Positions 1 to 8,737 of a stretch of 64,000 bases of DNA are shown in pieces. The position numbers were made by a program, and so were the translations under genes. Numbering within the stretch: the stretch's first letter is position 1; each line of letters opens with the position of its first letter. Source of the stretch: Clostridiales bacterium. GTDB lineage: Bacteria > Bacillota > Clostridia > Lachnospirales > Cellulosilyticaceae. Under the pieces are notes generated by a model. It ran no database searches. It had not been told where the DNA came from and saw only the letters and a list, made by a program, of their open reading frames with translations. The DNA lies in NCBI GenBank assembly GCA_019418225.1, contig DYCF01000025.1, positions 1 to 64,000 on the forward strand, in the 5' to 3' direction.

Positions 1-53
1 TCAACCCACACTCGGGACTTTCACCCGTTAGACTACGCCCATGCTGGGCACAC
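1..53 (-). mobile_element. 5' end of a group IIC intron, cut by the window edge
   Basis: Read on the minus strand from 53, the sequence starts GTGTGCCCAGCATGGGCG and then has the stem CGGGTGAAAGTCCCG. From memory this closely resembles the first ~50 nt of the Oceanobacillus iheyensis group IIC intron (domain I), including the GUGYG 5' consensus. It begins directly after the T-tract of the csp terminator. Class C introns are known to insert just downstream of rho-independent terminators. The body, any reverse transcriptase ORF and the 3' end lie outside the window. Confidence 0.85.
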
Positions 54-54
54 C

Positions 55-90
55 AAAAAAAAAGGTTGCCAGCACTTTGTGCCAGCAACC
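55..90 (-). terminator. Rho-independent terminator of the cold-shock gene
   Basis: On the minus strand a GGTTGC...GCAACC stem (64-90) with an inner GCAC/GTGC stem is followed by nine T residues (55-63). It lies just after the csp stop codon, and the intron starts two bases beyond the T-run. Confidence 0.9.
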
Positions 91-102
91 TCATTTTATT
101 TA

Positions 103-300
103 TTATTTTTTAATAACGTTAGCAGCTTGTGGTCCTCTGTTGCCTTCAACGATATCGAATTCAACTTCTTGACCTTCTTCTAATGTTTTGTATCCTTCTG
201 ATTGAATAGCTGAGAAATGTACGAATACGTCATCTCCACCTTCTCTTTCAATAAATCCAAATCCTTTTTCTGCGTTAAACCATTTTACTTTACCTGTCAT
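103..300 (-). CDS. cspA: Cold-shock protein, CspA family
   Basis: A single OB-fold cold-shock domain of 65 residues, the usual family length. RNP1 (KGFGFIE) and RNP2 (DVFVHFSAI) nucleic-acid-binding motifs are intact, so it should be a cytoplasmic single-stranded RNA/DNA chaperone. AAGGAGG lies at good spacing before the ATG. The gene is monocistronic, with its own terminator. A ~130-nt 5' leader separates the predicted promoter from the start codon, as in cold-inducible csp genes whose leaders act as temperature-responsive RNA; that regulation is inferred from the family. Confidence 0.95.
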   Translation of the reverse strand: MTGKVKWFNAEKGFGFIEREGGDDVFVHFSAIQSEGYKTLEEGQEVEFDIVEGNRGPQAANVIKK

Positions 301-435
301 GTTAACTAGGCCTCCTTATAATACATTATTGCTAAAACACTGTTACTTAAAACGTTCTTCGGTCTTGCTATGTTTACTACTACAAGAGGCCTACCATCGT
401 TTTTGTTTCAATATTTTAACCTACAACGTAATATT

Positions 436-464
436 ATCATAAATGTATAGAAAAATCAAGGCAA
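436..464 (-). promoter_or_regulatory. Predicted sigma-A promoter of csp
   Basis: On the minus strand, -35 TTGCCT (459-464) and -10 TATGAT (436-441) are separated by 17 nt. The inferred start near 428 gives a leader of about 128 nt. Confidence 0.55.
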
Positions 465-683
465 TTCAAACATTATTGTGTATTTTCTCAAAACAATTAT
501 AATTTTTCATCAAATTATTCCACTTATTAGGACTAACCTCTTGCACAACTTTCCTATTTATTACGCTTTATTTTTATGCTTTTTGCTCAAAATATTTGTA
601 TTAATGTTTTTGATTTATTCAATATGCCTGTACGCCCCTCAAAAATTCCTATATACTAAAACTATTAAGGAGGTTTTTTCAAC

Positions 684-1646
684 ATGAATCAAGTCGATAA
701 AGTTTATTTAGATATGTGTAAAGATATATTAGAAAATGGTACTTTCAAAGAAGACCGTACAGGAGTAGGTACTTATAGTACCTTCGGTAAGCAGCTTCGC
801 TTTGACCTTTCTCAAGGTTTTCCACTTCTTACAACTAAAAGAGTACCTTTCCGTCTCATTGCTTCAGAGCTTTTATGGTTTTTAAAAGGTGATACTAAAC
901 TTCGCTATTTACTTCAAAATAATAACCATATCTGGGATGAATGGGGTTTCAAAAAATGGGTAGATTCTGATGATTATCAAGGTCCTGATATGACTAACTT
1001 CGGTATTCGCTGTACTCAGGACCCTGAATTCAATAAAGTTTATGAAGAACAACTTGCCATTTACCAAGAAAAAGTGCTTACAGATGATGAATTCTCTAAT
1101 ACTTATGGTGATCTTGGCAATGTATACGGTAAGCAATGGCGTAACTGGGAAGGTGGCAATGGCAAAGTTTATGACCAAATTAAATGGGTTATCAACGAAA
1201 TTAAAACAAATCCAACTTCTAGAAGACTTCTCGTAAATGCTTGGGATGTTGCTTCTGTATATGAAGGACTTATGGAACTTCCTCCTTGTCACTTCTGCTT
1301 CCAATTCTATGTTTTAAATAATAAATTAAGCTGTATGTTTAATATGCGTTCTAATGATGTATTTCTAGGTTTACCTTTTAATATTGCTTCTTATGCATTA
1401 CTCACACACCTTATTGCCCATGAATGCGGACTTGAAGTTGGAGAGCTTGTTTATACTGGTGCGGATGTTCATCTTTATGCTAACCACATTGACCAAATCA
1501 AGGAGCAACTCACTAGAGAGCCTCGCCCACTTCCAACGCTTAAATTAAATACTAACAAAACAAATGTATTTGATTTTGAACTAGAAGATTTAGAACTCAT
1601 TGGTTATAATCCACATCCTGCTATTAAAGCACCTGTGGCAGTTTAA
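684..1646 (+). CDS. thyA: Thymidylate synthase ThyA
   Basis: Converts dUMP to dTMP with 5,10-methylenetetrahydrofolate, releasing dihydrofolate. The 320-residue protein is full length for the longer, Lactobacillus casei-like class, which carries an extra ~50-residue insert (roughly residues 85-140). The catalytic cysteine is in LPPCHFCFQFYV and the dUMP/folate-binding segments RSNDVFLGLPFNIASYA and DVHLYANH are present. AAGGAGG precedes the ATG with good spacing. folA starts 20 nt downstream and recycles the dihydrofolate product, so the pair is a classical dTMP-synthesis operon. Confidence 0.98.
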   Translation: MNQVDKVYLDMCKDILENGTFKEDRTGVGTYSTFGKQLRFDLSQGFPLLTTKRVPFRLIASELLWFLKGDTKLRYLLQNNNHIWDEWGFKKWVDSDDYQGPDMTNFGIRCTQDPEFNKVYEEQLAIYQEKVLTDDEFSNTYGDLGNVYGKQWRNWEGGNGKVYDQIKWVINEIKTNPTSRRLLVNAWDVASVYEGLMELPPCHFCFQFYVLNNKLSCMFNMRSNDVFLGLPFNIASYALLTHLIAHECGLEVGELVYTGADVHLYANHIDQIKEQLTREPRPLPTLKLNTNKTNVFDFELEDLELIGYNPHPAIKAPVAV

Positions 1647-1666
1647 AATAAAGGGGAGATCTTACT

Positions 1667-2146
1667 ATGATTAATATGATTGTTGCAACAAGCAAAAATA
1701 ATCAAATTGGCATTAATAATCAGCTTCCATGGCATATTTCAGAGGACCTTAAATACTTCAGACAAACTACAAGTGGCAAAACAGTTTTAATGGGCCGCAA
1801 AACATTTGAAAGCATTGGAAGACCTCTTCCTAACCGTAAAAATATTGTTTTAACAAGAGATATGAACTTTTCAGCTGAAGGCGTTACTGTGATTCATACG
1901 TTAGAAGACGCTTTAGAACTCTGTAAATTAGAAGATGAAATCTTTATTATAGGGGGTGGTGAAATCTATTCACTCTTCCTTCCTTATGCAGATTACTTAT
2001 ATATTACACTAGTTGATAAAGTTATTAACGGTGATACAGATTTTCCTTCATATGAAGACCAATTTGAGCTTATTAAATCTACACCAGGTGAAACTATGAC
2101 CGAAGATGGGCATAGCTTTGCTTTTACTGTTTGGAAAAGAAAATAA
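1667..2146 (+). CDS. folA: Dihydrofolate reductase
   Basis: Reduces dihydrofolate to tetrahydrofolate with NADPH in the cytoplasm. The 159-residue length is typical. Family motifs are visible in order: MIVATSKNNQIGINNQLPW (substrate site, with the W of NxLPW), VLMGRKTFESIGRPLPNR (NADPH site) and IIGGGEIYSLFL. GGGGAG precedes the ATG. It lies in the same operon as thyA, whose folate product it recycles. This enzyme class is the trimethoprim target; no obvious resistance-type changes were looked for. Confidence 0.98.
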   Translation: MINMIVATSKNNQIGINNQLPWHISEDLKYFRQTTSGKTVLMGRKTFESIGRPLPNRKNIVLTRDMNFSAEGVTVIHTLEDALELCKLEDEIFIIGGGEIYSLFLPYADYLYITLVDKVINGDTDFPSYEDQFELIKSTPGETMTEDGHSFAFTVWKRK

Positions 2147-2172
2147 TATGTTGAATGATTGGAGGCATTATA

Positions 2173-3327
2173 ATGGTTAATCCTTACAAGCTCCCTCAGC
2201 AACTGGAATATTATATTAAAGAAAACACTCAGGCACTTACAGATTTACTTATAGCGCTTTGTAAAATTCCTGCCCCCTCACTTCATGAGGAAGGGCGTGC
2301 CACATTTTGTAAAAACTATCTAGAAAGCTTCGGTGCCAAAAATGTCCACATTGATGAAGCCCTTAACGTACTTTATCCACTAGGATGCAAAGAACATGAG
2401 GAAATCGTTATCTTTATGGCACATACAGATACAGTTTTTCCAGATACTTCACCTATGCCTGTAGAAGTGAAAGATGGCAACATCTATGCGCCCGGTGTAG
2501 GTGATGATACAGCTAACTTAGCTATTTTACTTCTTATGGCGAAATACGTTACCACTTATAATCTCTCACCAAACTGTGGTATCTTATTTGTTGCTAATTC
2601 TGGAGAAGAAGGCCTTGGTAACCTCAAAGGCTGTAAACAGCTTATTAAAGATTATGGCAAACGTATCCGTGAAGTTATTTCCTTTGATTGTACTTATAAT
2701 ACACTCTGTCAAAAGGCAGTGGGCTCTTCAAGATACAAAATCACAATCCGTACAGAAGGTGGCCATAGCTTCCAGGATTTCGGTAATCGTAATGCAATTT
2801 ACTATCTCTCTGCATTAATTACAGAACTTTATGCTATACAGGTTCCTAAAATTGGTGATAGCCATACCACTTATAATGTAGGTGTAATTGAAGGTGGTAC
2901 TTCTGTGAATACCATTGCAGAAGATGCCTATATCCTCTATGAATATCGCTCAGATACGCATGAATGCCTCCGCATTATGGAGGAAAACCTTATGCGTCTT
3001 CTAGCCTCTTATAAGGCTAAGGGACTAGATATCACACTCGAAAACCTAGGGACTAGGCCATGTATGCAGCACACTAATATTGCCCTACAATCTGCTCTAA
3101 CTAAGAAATGTGAAACACTTCTTACATACTATACAGGCCATAAGCCTAAACTAGTATCAGCTTCTACAGATTGTAACATTCCTTTTTCTCTAGGCATTCC
3201 TACTGTATGCTTCGGTCTTTATGAAGGCGGTGGCGCACATACAAGGGAGGAATGGGTAAATATAGCAAGCCTTAACACAGGTTTTCATCTAGCTGCTGCT
3301 CTTATTCTGCAGTATTTTAATGAATAG
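2173..3327 (+). CDS. M20 family metallopeptidase
   Basis: Zinc-dependent amidohydrolase or dipeptidase related to the acetylornithine deacetylase/ArgE and PepT group. Metal ligands are seen in MAHTDTVFP, VGDDTANLA, NSGEEGLG and GGGAHTREEW near the C-terminus; the lid domain lies between roughly residues 185 and 290. The start is set at 2173, seven bases after GGAGG (2161-2165), rather than the in-frame ATG at 2155. It lies 26 nt downstream of folA and may be cotranscribed. There is no signal peptide, so it should be cytoplasmic. The substrate cannot be named from sequence. Confidence 0.85.
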   Translation: MVNPYKLPQQLEYYIKENTQALTDLLIALCKIPAPSLHEEGRATFCKNYLESFGAKNVHIDEALNVLYPLGCKEHEEIVIFMAHTDTVFPDTSPMPVEVKDGNIYAPGVGDDTANLAILLLMAKYVTTYNLSPNCGILFVANSGEEGLGNLKGCKQLIKDYGKRIREVISFDCTYNTLCQKAVGSSRYKITIRTEGGHSFQDFGNRNAIYYLSALITELYAIQVPKIGDSHTTYNVGVIEGGTSVNTIAEDAYILYEYRSDTHECLRIMEENLMRLLASYKAKGLDITLENLGTRPCMQHTNIALQSALTKKCETLLTYYTGHKPKLVSASTDCNIPFSLGIPTVCFGLYEGGGAHTREEWVNIASLNTGFHLAAALILQYFNE

Positions 3328-3370
3328 GTTAAAAGTAAAGTTAAAAATGGACTTTCCTACGCTAAGACAA

Positions 3371-3416
3371 AAGGAAGTGTTGCGAAACTAAACAACTAGT
3401 TTTGCAACACTTCCTT
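3371..3416. terminator. Bidirectional terminator between the M20 peptidase and the amylase
   Basis: A long hairpin with arms AAGGAAGTGTTGC and GCAACACTTCCTT lies between the two convergent genes, with T-rich sequence on the plus side and A-rich sequence on the other. Confidence 0.85.
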
Positions 3417-3457
3417 CTTTTATTATCTTCCGTTATCTTATATTCTTATTTTTCACC

Positions 3458-5803
3458 CTATTTTACAGTCCAGTTACCATTACTATAAATCATTGAACCT
3501 GTTAGGCTAAATCCTGTTTGAGTTGAACCTGGAATCCGTACACCATTACCATCAGTAAATATTACATGTACATCCTCCCATTCTTCTGGTGCTACATAGC
3601 TATAAATATTATTGCCTTCATTTGTCATAAGTACACCTGGCCATGCTGCATTTTCTTTAACTGTATCATCACTTTCATCATATGCATAAATATAAACTTG
3701 ACTCCAGTTGTATGATGCGTTATCAAAATATGCTATTTTAGATGAAGTTACATCATCATCATTATCATTATCTTCATCACTAACTGTATATGTGCTCCAG
3801 TTACCATTATCATAAATCATTGTACCTTTTAATACATAACCAGATTGATTAGCCCCTGGCACCTGATTATTGCCATCATTAAAGATTACCTGTGCTTCAT
3901 CCCAACCTTCAGGTAATGTATAACTATATAAATTATTGCCCTCATTTGTCATTGCTACGCCTGGCCATTGTGCTACTTCTTTTACAGTAGAACCACTTTC
4001 ATCATATACATAAATATTAACCTGGTCACTCCAATCAGATGGTTTTACAAAATAAGCAGCTAATGGATCTTCTTCTCCCTGTGATTCAGTAAGTGCTACA
4101 TGCCAATCATTGCTACTATTATTATCCCATCCTGTACCGTTTGTAAATACAAAGTCTAATGTGCTTGTAGCTTCTGATGGCACTGTAATTGTAGCTTCCC
4201 ACTTATTGGCACCTGTTTGATTCATTTGAACATCTTCACTTGTAAGCCAGCCATCATATCCCCAGTGAAGTAACATCTCACCTGAACCATCAAGTGTTGT
4301 ACCTGTTGCATCATATTTAACTGTAACTGCTTCACCAATAACTGGTTTCTCTGGAGATGTTGTTGCCCTATTTGAATTATTAGTTATATCTCCTGAACCT
4401 GTTTCACCTACTACATAATCACCAATTACAACGATTCTACCACCTGGTACTTGACCTGTAATATATCCACCAGAAACATTAAATGTCGCCCCTGAACCTG
4501 CCTTATCTGTATAGTTCCCATCCGCTAAATTTGTTGGGCTATTTAAATAGAAACTATCTGAAGTATTAATAATAGCAGTGCCTTTTGTACCACGATCAAT
4601 CATTACTGTTTCTTGTCTTGGATAACGAATATATTCACCTTGTCCGGCCATTGCATTATGGAAGAAGTTAACTGCCACAACTTCTTGATTTTTCCATAAC
4701 TCTTCTCCTGCTTCACCGATTGTTCCTGCTGGTCTAGATAAAAGTAATGGTGCTACATTAGCTCTTGCTGCTAAAATTCCCCAACACATCTTTCTTTCAT
4801 AATCTGTAAGCCAAGTTGAATTTCCATCTTCATACGTATCATGATTTTCAAAGTAGCTTACAAGATTAGAAGCTGACATACCTGTATTGTAATCACCTAT
4901 TGAATAAAGGTTTTTATTAGCTACGGCCTCTCTTAATGTCCATCCATAACTATGATCTGTAATACGCATATAACTTGTATAAGCACCTAAGTTATCTGCC
5001 CCACCTTGTAATATCTCACCATATAAGAATATATTATCCTTATTATTTAAACTTCCTAATACATTATCCCAATAACTACCTTGCCAACTTTGGCCACTAT
5101 CGGCGCCTCTATTTGTCTCAATATGTTTTGCAGCATCAAATCTAAAGCCATCGGCACCACAGGCAATACACTCATTCAAAAAGGCACTTGCTTTAGCTTG
5201 AACTTCTGAGCTCTGCGTATTTAAGTCTGGCATACCTATACCTTGTTGTGTAACTGCCCATCTATTATTCCAATCAGTACATTGACCTAAATTATGATAA
5301 AAATCATAACGATCAAATGCTGGATCTACCACGCCTGACCAACTATTTTGATCTCCATTATTCGCCATATGATTCATAACTGCATCAACAATGATTTTAA
5401 TACCATATTTATCTGCTTTTTGACATAATGCAGCAAATTCGTCTTTTGTTCCTAATTGAGCATTTCCAATTGATTGATTAGTAGGTTGATATAAAATCCA
5501 CCACTTACTTGCATCTTTCGTACTATCCTTCGTACCTTGTACTGGAGAAACTTGAACTCCCGTATAGCCAGCAGCTGCAATTTCAGGTAACTTCGCCTTA
5601 ATTGTATTAAAAGACCAGTTAAAAGCATGTAGCATAACACCATCTTGTACCTTTTCTGATACCGTTACCGGTGAAGCTGCAAAAATAGTATTTTGCATAA
5701 TATTCTGCAATGGTCCAACTGGTAACGTTACCATAGTAGATAAAATAATAGCCCCTATACGTTTTATAAAATTCCTTCGTTTCATAAAATTCCTTCGTTT
5801 CAT
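3458..5803 (-). CDS. Secreted GH13 alpha-amylase with CBM25 and two CBM26 modules
   Basis: Hydrolyses alpha-1,4 links of starch outside the cell. After the signal peptide, the GH13 barrel (about residues 45-440) carries the nucleophile in DGFRFDAAKH, the acid/base in FLYGEILQG and the third carboxylate in FENHDTY. A CBM25-like starch-binding domain follows (about 480-580), then two tandem CBM26-like domains (about 588-690 and 695-781) with repeated W-P-G-V and VIF-DG motifs and an acidic D/N linker between them. The start codon has GGAGGG nine bases upstream. An 18-bp tandem duplication repeats the first six codons, doubling an RRNF motif that resembles a twin-arginine signal. A degenerate copy of the shared upstream element lies ~255 nt before the start. 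Confidence 0.95.
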   Translation of the reverse strand: MKRRNFMKRRNFIKRIGAIILSTMVTLPVGPLQNIMQNTIFAASPVTVSEKVQDGVMLHAFNWSFNTIKAKLPEIAAAGYTGVQVSPVQGTKDSTKDASKWWILYQPTNQSIGNAQLGTKDEFAALCQKADKYGIKIIVDAVMNHMANNGDQNSWSGVVDPAFDRYDFYHNLGQCTDWNNRWAVTQQGIGMPDLNTQSSEVQAKASAFLNECIACGADGFRFDAAKHIETNRGADSGQSWQGSYWDNVLGSLNNKDNIFLYGEILQGGADNLGAYTSYMRITDHSYGWTLREAVANKNLYSIGDYNTGMSASNLVSYFENHDTYEDGNSTWLTDYERKMCWGILAARANVAPLLLSRPAGTIGEAGEELWKNQEVVAVNFFHNAMAGQGEYIRYPRQETVMIDRGTKGTAIINTSDSFYLNSPTNLADGNYTDKAGSGATFNVSGGYITGQVPGGRIVVIGDYVVGETGSGDITNNSNRATTSPEKPVIGEAVTVKYDATGTTLDGSGEMLLHWGYDGWLTSEDVQMNQTGANKWEATITVPSEATSTLDFVFTNGTGWDNNSSNDWHVALTESQGEEDPLAAYFVKPSDWSDQVNIYVYDESGSTVKEVAQWPGVAMTNEGNNLYSYTLPEGWDEAQVIFNDGNNQVPGANQSGYVLKGTMIYDNGNWSTYTVSDEDNDNDDDVTSSKIAYFDNASYNWSQVYIYAYDESDDTVKENAAWPGVLMTNEGNNIYSYVAPEEWEDVHVIFTDGNGVRIPGSTQTGFSLTGSMIYSNGNWTVK
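5768..5803 (-). repeat. 18-bp tandem duplication at the amylase start
   Basis: Two perfect 18-bp copies (5768-5785 and 5786-5803) encode MKRRNF twice. The ribosome binding site is best spaced for the first ATG. Confidence 0.95.
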
Positions 5804-6123
5804 AAAATTATCCCTCCATATCTTTTTTATATCAAATCCTTATTCAATCTTAACTCTTATTAGAAACGTATCCGATTATTTTAAAAAAATTATAGATATG
5901 AAATCTATATTGAGCTCGTTACAGATATATTATTTATCTCAAAAAAATAAATCAACATCTCTAGTACATTATGTATAATTTTTGTGTCTATCCTGTAATT
6001 ATTTATACATTTCTGCCATCTCATTGTCTAAGTTGTATCTTTATCTTAGTCATATTTTATAGATTTTGCATTTATACAATTGAGTTATTCATTTATTGAT
6101 AATACATCTATTCACAATAAAAA
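5804..6123. other. Long amylase upstream region
   Basis: About 320 bp without a gene. It holds a degenerate copy of the shared upstream element (6058-6101) and a short related motif, TATAGATATGAAATCTATA (5891-5909). The rest is AT-rich sequence without a clear consensus promoter. Confidence 0.6.
6058..6101 (-). promoter_or_regulatory. Shared upstream element, copy C (degenerate), before the amylase
   Basis: On the minus strand it matches copies A (20686-20741) and B (27123-27177) in ATGAATAACT and in TATAAATG--AAATCTATA, with the left part diverged. It points the same way relative to its downstream gene as the other two copies. Likely a regulator-binding site; the regulator is unknown. Confidence 0.5.
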
Positions 6124-6160
6124 GGCTATAGCACTAGATTTTTTCACTAGTACTATAGCC
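6124..6160 (-). terminator. Terminator of the DEAD-box helicase gene
   Basis: Stem GGCTATAGTACTAGTG paired with a near-complement ending GCTATAGCC on the minus strand, followed by TTTTTATTG, 15 nt after the helicase stop. Confidence 0.9.
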
Positions 6161-6174
6161 CTCTTTAGTTATAA

Positions 6175-7923
6175 TTAGTCTTCTTTAACTTTTCTTCTTG
6201 GTTTGTAGTTATTGCGTCCACCTTCTTGACGTCTGTCACCGCGGTCTCCGCGGTCACGTCTCTGGCCACCGCCACCATTGCCACCTTGTTTTTTGTTAGC
6301 AACTTCGATGTTAACTTTTCTACCTTTTAAGCTTTCACCAATAAGACTTGTCATTACATTTTCTAAATGATTTTTTGGTACTTCGAAGAATGAGAATTTC
6401 TCAAGCATATCTACACGACCAATTTCTTTTCCTTTAATTTCACAGTTAGATGCAATGAATTTAACTAAGTCTGAAACTTGTAAGTTGTCTTTTTTACCAA
6501 GGTTGATGAAAAGACGAACCATGTTGCCATCAAATTTACTTGCATCAAAGCTTGAACGCGCTGATAAATCTTCTACAGAAAGCTCTGCAGATGCACCCAT
6601 TACAAGTTTGTCCATAGTCATTTTAAGGAAAGCTGCTGCTACTTCAAGAGAAGTTGCATAGTTTTCTTCTGTGATATCGCCCACTTCTTCTAAAAGTGTT
6701 TCAATATAATTTGTATATTTAGAAAGTCCGCCTTCAGCAAGTACTTCTTTTACTTCATCCATGATACCTGAAAGTTTATTTTCTTGGATATCTTCGATTG
6801 AAGGTGGTTTGATAAGTTTAATTTTTGATTTTGTATAACGTTGGATATCTCTTAATTTAACAAGTTCTTTACCAGCTGCAAATGTATAAGATACACCTTG
6901 ACGTTTTGCACGACCAGTTCTACCGATACGGTGTACATAATATTCTTCATCACTTGGTACATCATAGTTGAATACTGCATCTACATCATCAACGTCAATA
7001 CCGCGAGCTGCTACGTCTGTTGCAATAAGAATATCAATAAGACCATTTCTGAAACGAGACATAACATTATCTCTTTGAAGTTGTTTCATATCACCATGAA
7101 GAGATTCTGCACTGTATCCTCTTGCTTGAAGATCACGGCAAAGGTCATCAACGCGGCGTTTTGTATTACAGAATACTACTGAAAGTTTGAAGTTATTTGC
7201 ATCGATTAAACGTGATAATACCTCTACTTTGTTAGCATCTCTAACTTCTAAGTAGTACTGCTCGATAGTAGGTACTGTAAGCTCTTTATGAACTACGTTT
7301 ACTTTTACTGGATCATTTTGATATTTGTTTGCAATGTCTAAGATTGCTTTTGCAAGTGTCGCTGAGAAAAGTACGAATTGACGTTCTTCTGGTACACTTT
7401 CTAAAATAATATCAATATCTTCACGGAATCCCATGTTAAGCATTTCATCTGCTTCATCTAAGATAATCATGTTTAAATCATCAAGTTTAAGTGTTCTTCT
7501 TCTGATGTGATCCATTACACGACCTGGTGTTCCAATGATAACTTGTGGTTTTTTTCTAAGGGCAGAAATTTGACGATCAATTTGTTGTCCACCATAAATC
7601 GGAAGGACACGTACACCCTTTTTGTATTTTGATAAAGCTGTTATTTCTTCAGCTACTTGGATAACGAGCTCACGTGTTGGACAAAGAATTAAAACTTGTA
7701 CATTATCATCACTTGTATCCACAAGTTCGATTGCTGGGATACCGAAAGCACATGTTTTACCTGTTCCTGTAGGTGCTTGTGCAATAATGTCTTTTCCTTC
7801 TAAAATAACTGGGATTGCTTTTGCTTGAATAGGAGTTGTCTCCTCAAATCCCATGTCCTGAGCCGCTCTAATAATTTCTTCTGATACTTCTAATTGGTTA
7901 AATAATATACTTTCTATGATCAT
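6175..7923 (-). CDS. deaD: DEAD-box ATP-dependent RNA helicase with DbpA-type RNA-binding domain
   Basis: Unwinds RNA duplexes, probably in ribosome assembly or cold adaptation. The two RecA domains show the Q motif (GFEETTPIQ), Walker A (APTGTGKT), PTRELVIQ, DEADEMLNMGF, SAT, and HRIGRTGRAKRQG. A DbpA-like RNA-binding domain follows (about residues 465-545), then a glycine/arginine-rich tail. At 582 residues it fits CsdA/CshA-type helicases. The start is immediately before the Q-motif region; GAGG lies rather close to the ATG. A ~275-nt leader carries four related hairpin repeats. The csp gene nearby fits a cold-response role but is not in the same operon. Confidence 0.95.
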   Translation of the reverse strand: MIIESILFNQLEVSEEIIRAAQDMGFEETTPIQAKAIPVILEGKDIIAQAPTGTGKTCAFGIPAIELVDTSDDNVQVLILCPTRELVIQVAEEITALSKYKKGVRVLPIYGGQQIDRQISALRKKPQVIIGTPGRVMDHIRRRTLKLDDLNMIILDEADEMLNMGFREDIDIILESVPEERQFVLFSATLAKAILDIANKYQNDPVKVNVVHKELTVPTIEQYYLEVRDANKVEVLSRLIDANNFKLSVVFCNTKRRVDDLCRDLQARGYSAESLHGDMKQLQRDNVMSRFRNGLIDILIATDVAARGIDVDDVDAVFNYDVPSDEEYYVHRIGRTGRAKRQGVSYTFAAGKELVKLRDIQRYTKSKIKLIKPPSIEDIQENKLSGIMDEVKEVLAEGGLSKYTNYIETLLEEVGDITEENYATSLEVAAAFLKMTMDKLVMGASAELSVEDLSARSSFDASKFDGNMVRLFINLGKKDNLQVSDLVKFIASNCEIKGKEIGRVDMLEKFSFFEVPKNHLENVMTSLIGESLKGRKVNIEVANKKQGGNGGGGQRRDRGDRGDRRQEGGRNNYKPRRKVKED

Positions 7924-7961
7924 TACCTCTACAATCTATCTATAATTTATATAAACATCAA

Positions 7962-8193
7962 ATGGCTAGTGCCATCTTCTCTTCGGAGTAAGAAAATATT
8001 TGAAACACCGTTTTCTACTCGAACTTCCTTGCTCTTAAATAAAGTGACTAGCGTCACATTATCTATATTTGAGCCGCACAGTTAAAAACCGAACTTTCCT
8101 ACTCTAAAATAAAGAGTCTAGCGTCGCGTTATCTTTAGGATAGGAAATTATAGTTATACTTTCCTAATCCATAAAAAACGAGTCTTCGCTTAC
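7962..8193 (-). repeat. Four imperfect hairpin repeats in the helicase leader
   Basis: Units spaced about 65-84 bp each contain a small CTAG-centred hairpin: ATGGCTAGTGCCAT (7962-7975), GTGACTAGCGTCAC (8046-8059), GAGTCTAGCGTCGC (8115-8128) and a weaker version near 8180. The middle two units extend to about 48 bp of similarity each (8020-8067 and 8090-8138), sharing GAACTT-CCT and AAATAAAG. All lie inside the predicted helicase 5' UTR. Confidence 0.7.
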
Positions 8194-8205
8194 ATACTAC
8201 ATTGA

Positions 8206-8234
8206 ATAATACTACATATTTGGAAAAACCTCAA
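8206..8234 (-). promoter_or_regulatory. Predicted sigma-A promoter of the helicase gene
   Basis: Minus-strand -35 TTGAGG (8229-8234) and -10 TATTAT (8206-8211) with a 17-nt spacer. The inferred start near 8199 gives a ~275-nt leader. Confidence 0.5.
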
Positions 8235-8428
8235 GGAGTAAAATGTTCCATAGCCTTCAAAATATGCCCAAAACCAAAAAAAATTTCTTCCTATTTATAA
8301 TATAGGTATTTAAAAGCATACGTTTTACACTATTTCCCATTTATTTTATACAAGCTATTTATCGTTAAATTAATTCCATTATTTACCACGTTTTTTATTT
8401 ATCTTTTTATATTTCATTGAATTTAAAG

Positions 8429-8457
8429 TTTACTTTTATTAATCTGTATATTATACT
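8429..8457 (+). promoter_or_regulatory. Predicted sigma-A promoter of thiC
   Basis: -35 TTTACT (8429-8434) and -10 TATACT (8452-8457) with a 17-nt spacer, just before the TPP riboswitch. Confidence 0.6.
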
Positions 8458-8472
8458 AAATTATACAAACAC

Positions 8473-8558
8473 ACTAGCTAGGGGTGCCATTTGGCTGAGA
8501 GGATTATTCCAACTCGTTGAACCTGATATGGTTAATACCATCGTAGGGAAGCAAGTCG
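8473..8558 (+). promoter_or_regulatory. TPP (THI-box) riboswitch
   Basis: Contains the conserved thi-box parts GGGGTGCC...GGCTGAGAGG and GAACCTGATATGGTTAATACC followed by GTAGGGAAGC. It lies ahead of thiC with an intrinsic terminator in between, so thiamine pyrophosphate binding should stop transcription before the gene. Confidence 0.97.
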
Positions 8559-8617
8559 ATTATGATTAATTATCTTTTATATAGATATTTAAATCCTTCA
8601 AACCATAAATTTTATTG

Positions 8618-8651
8618 CCTCTAAATAGATTTTCTATTTGGAGGTTTTTTT
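8618..8651 (+). terminator. Riboswitch-controlled terminator before thiC
   Basis: Stem CCTCTAAATAGA / TCTATTTGGAGG followed by seven T residues, between the TPP aptamer and the thiC start. It is the likely OFF structure of the switch. Confidence 0.9.
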
Positions 8652-8737
8652 ATTGCTTTTTATATTGTACCCCTTATAAATAAAAATAATTTCAGCTTTA
8701 GAATGTTTGAGAATACTATAAAATGGGAGGCTTTAAA

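Noticed and set aside
478..687. 69-aa ORF before thyA
   Set aside because: It overlaps the thyA ribosome binding site and start codon, has no ribosome binding site of its own, and reads as AT-rich hydrophobic noise.
909..1304. Antisense ORF within thyA (and similar ORFs opposite other genes)
   Set aside because: These are shadows of real genes, without ribosome binding sites or recognisable domains.
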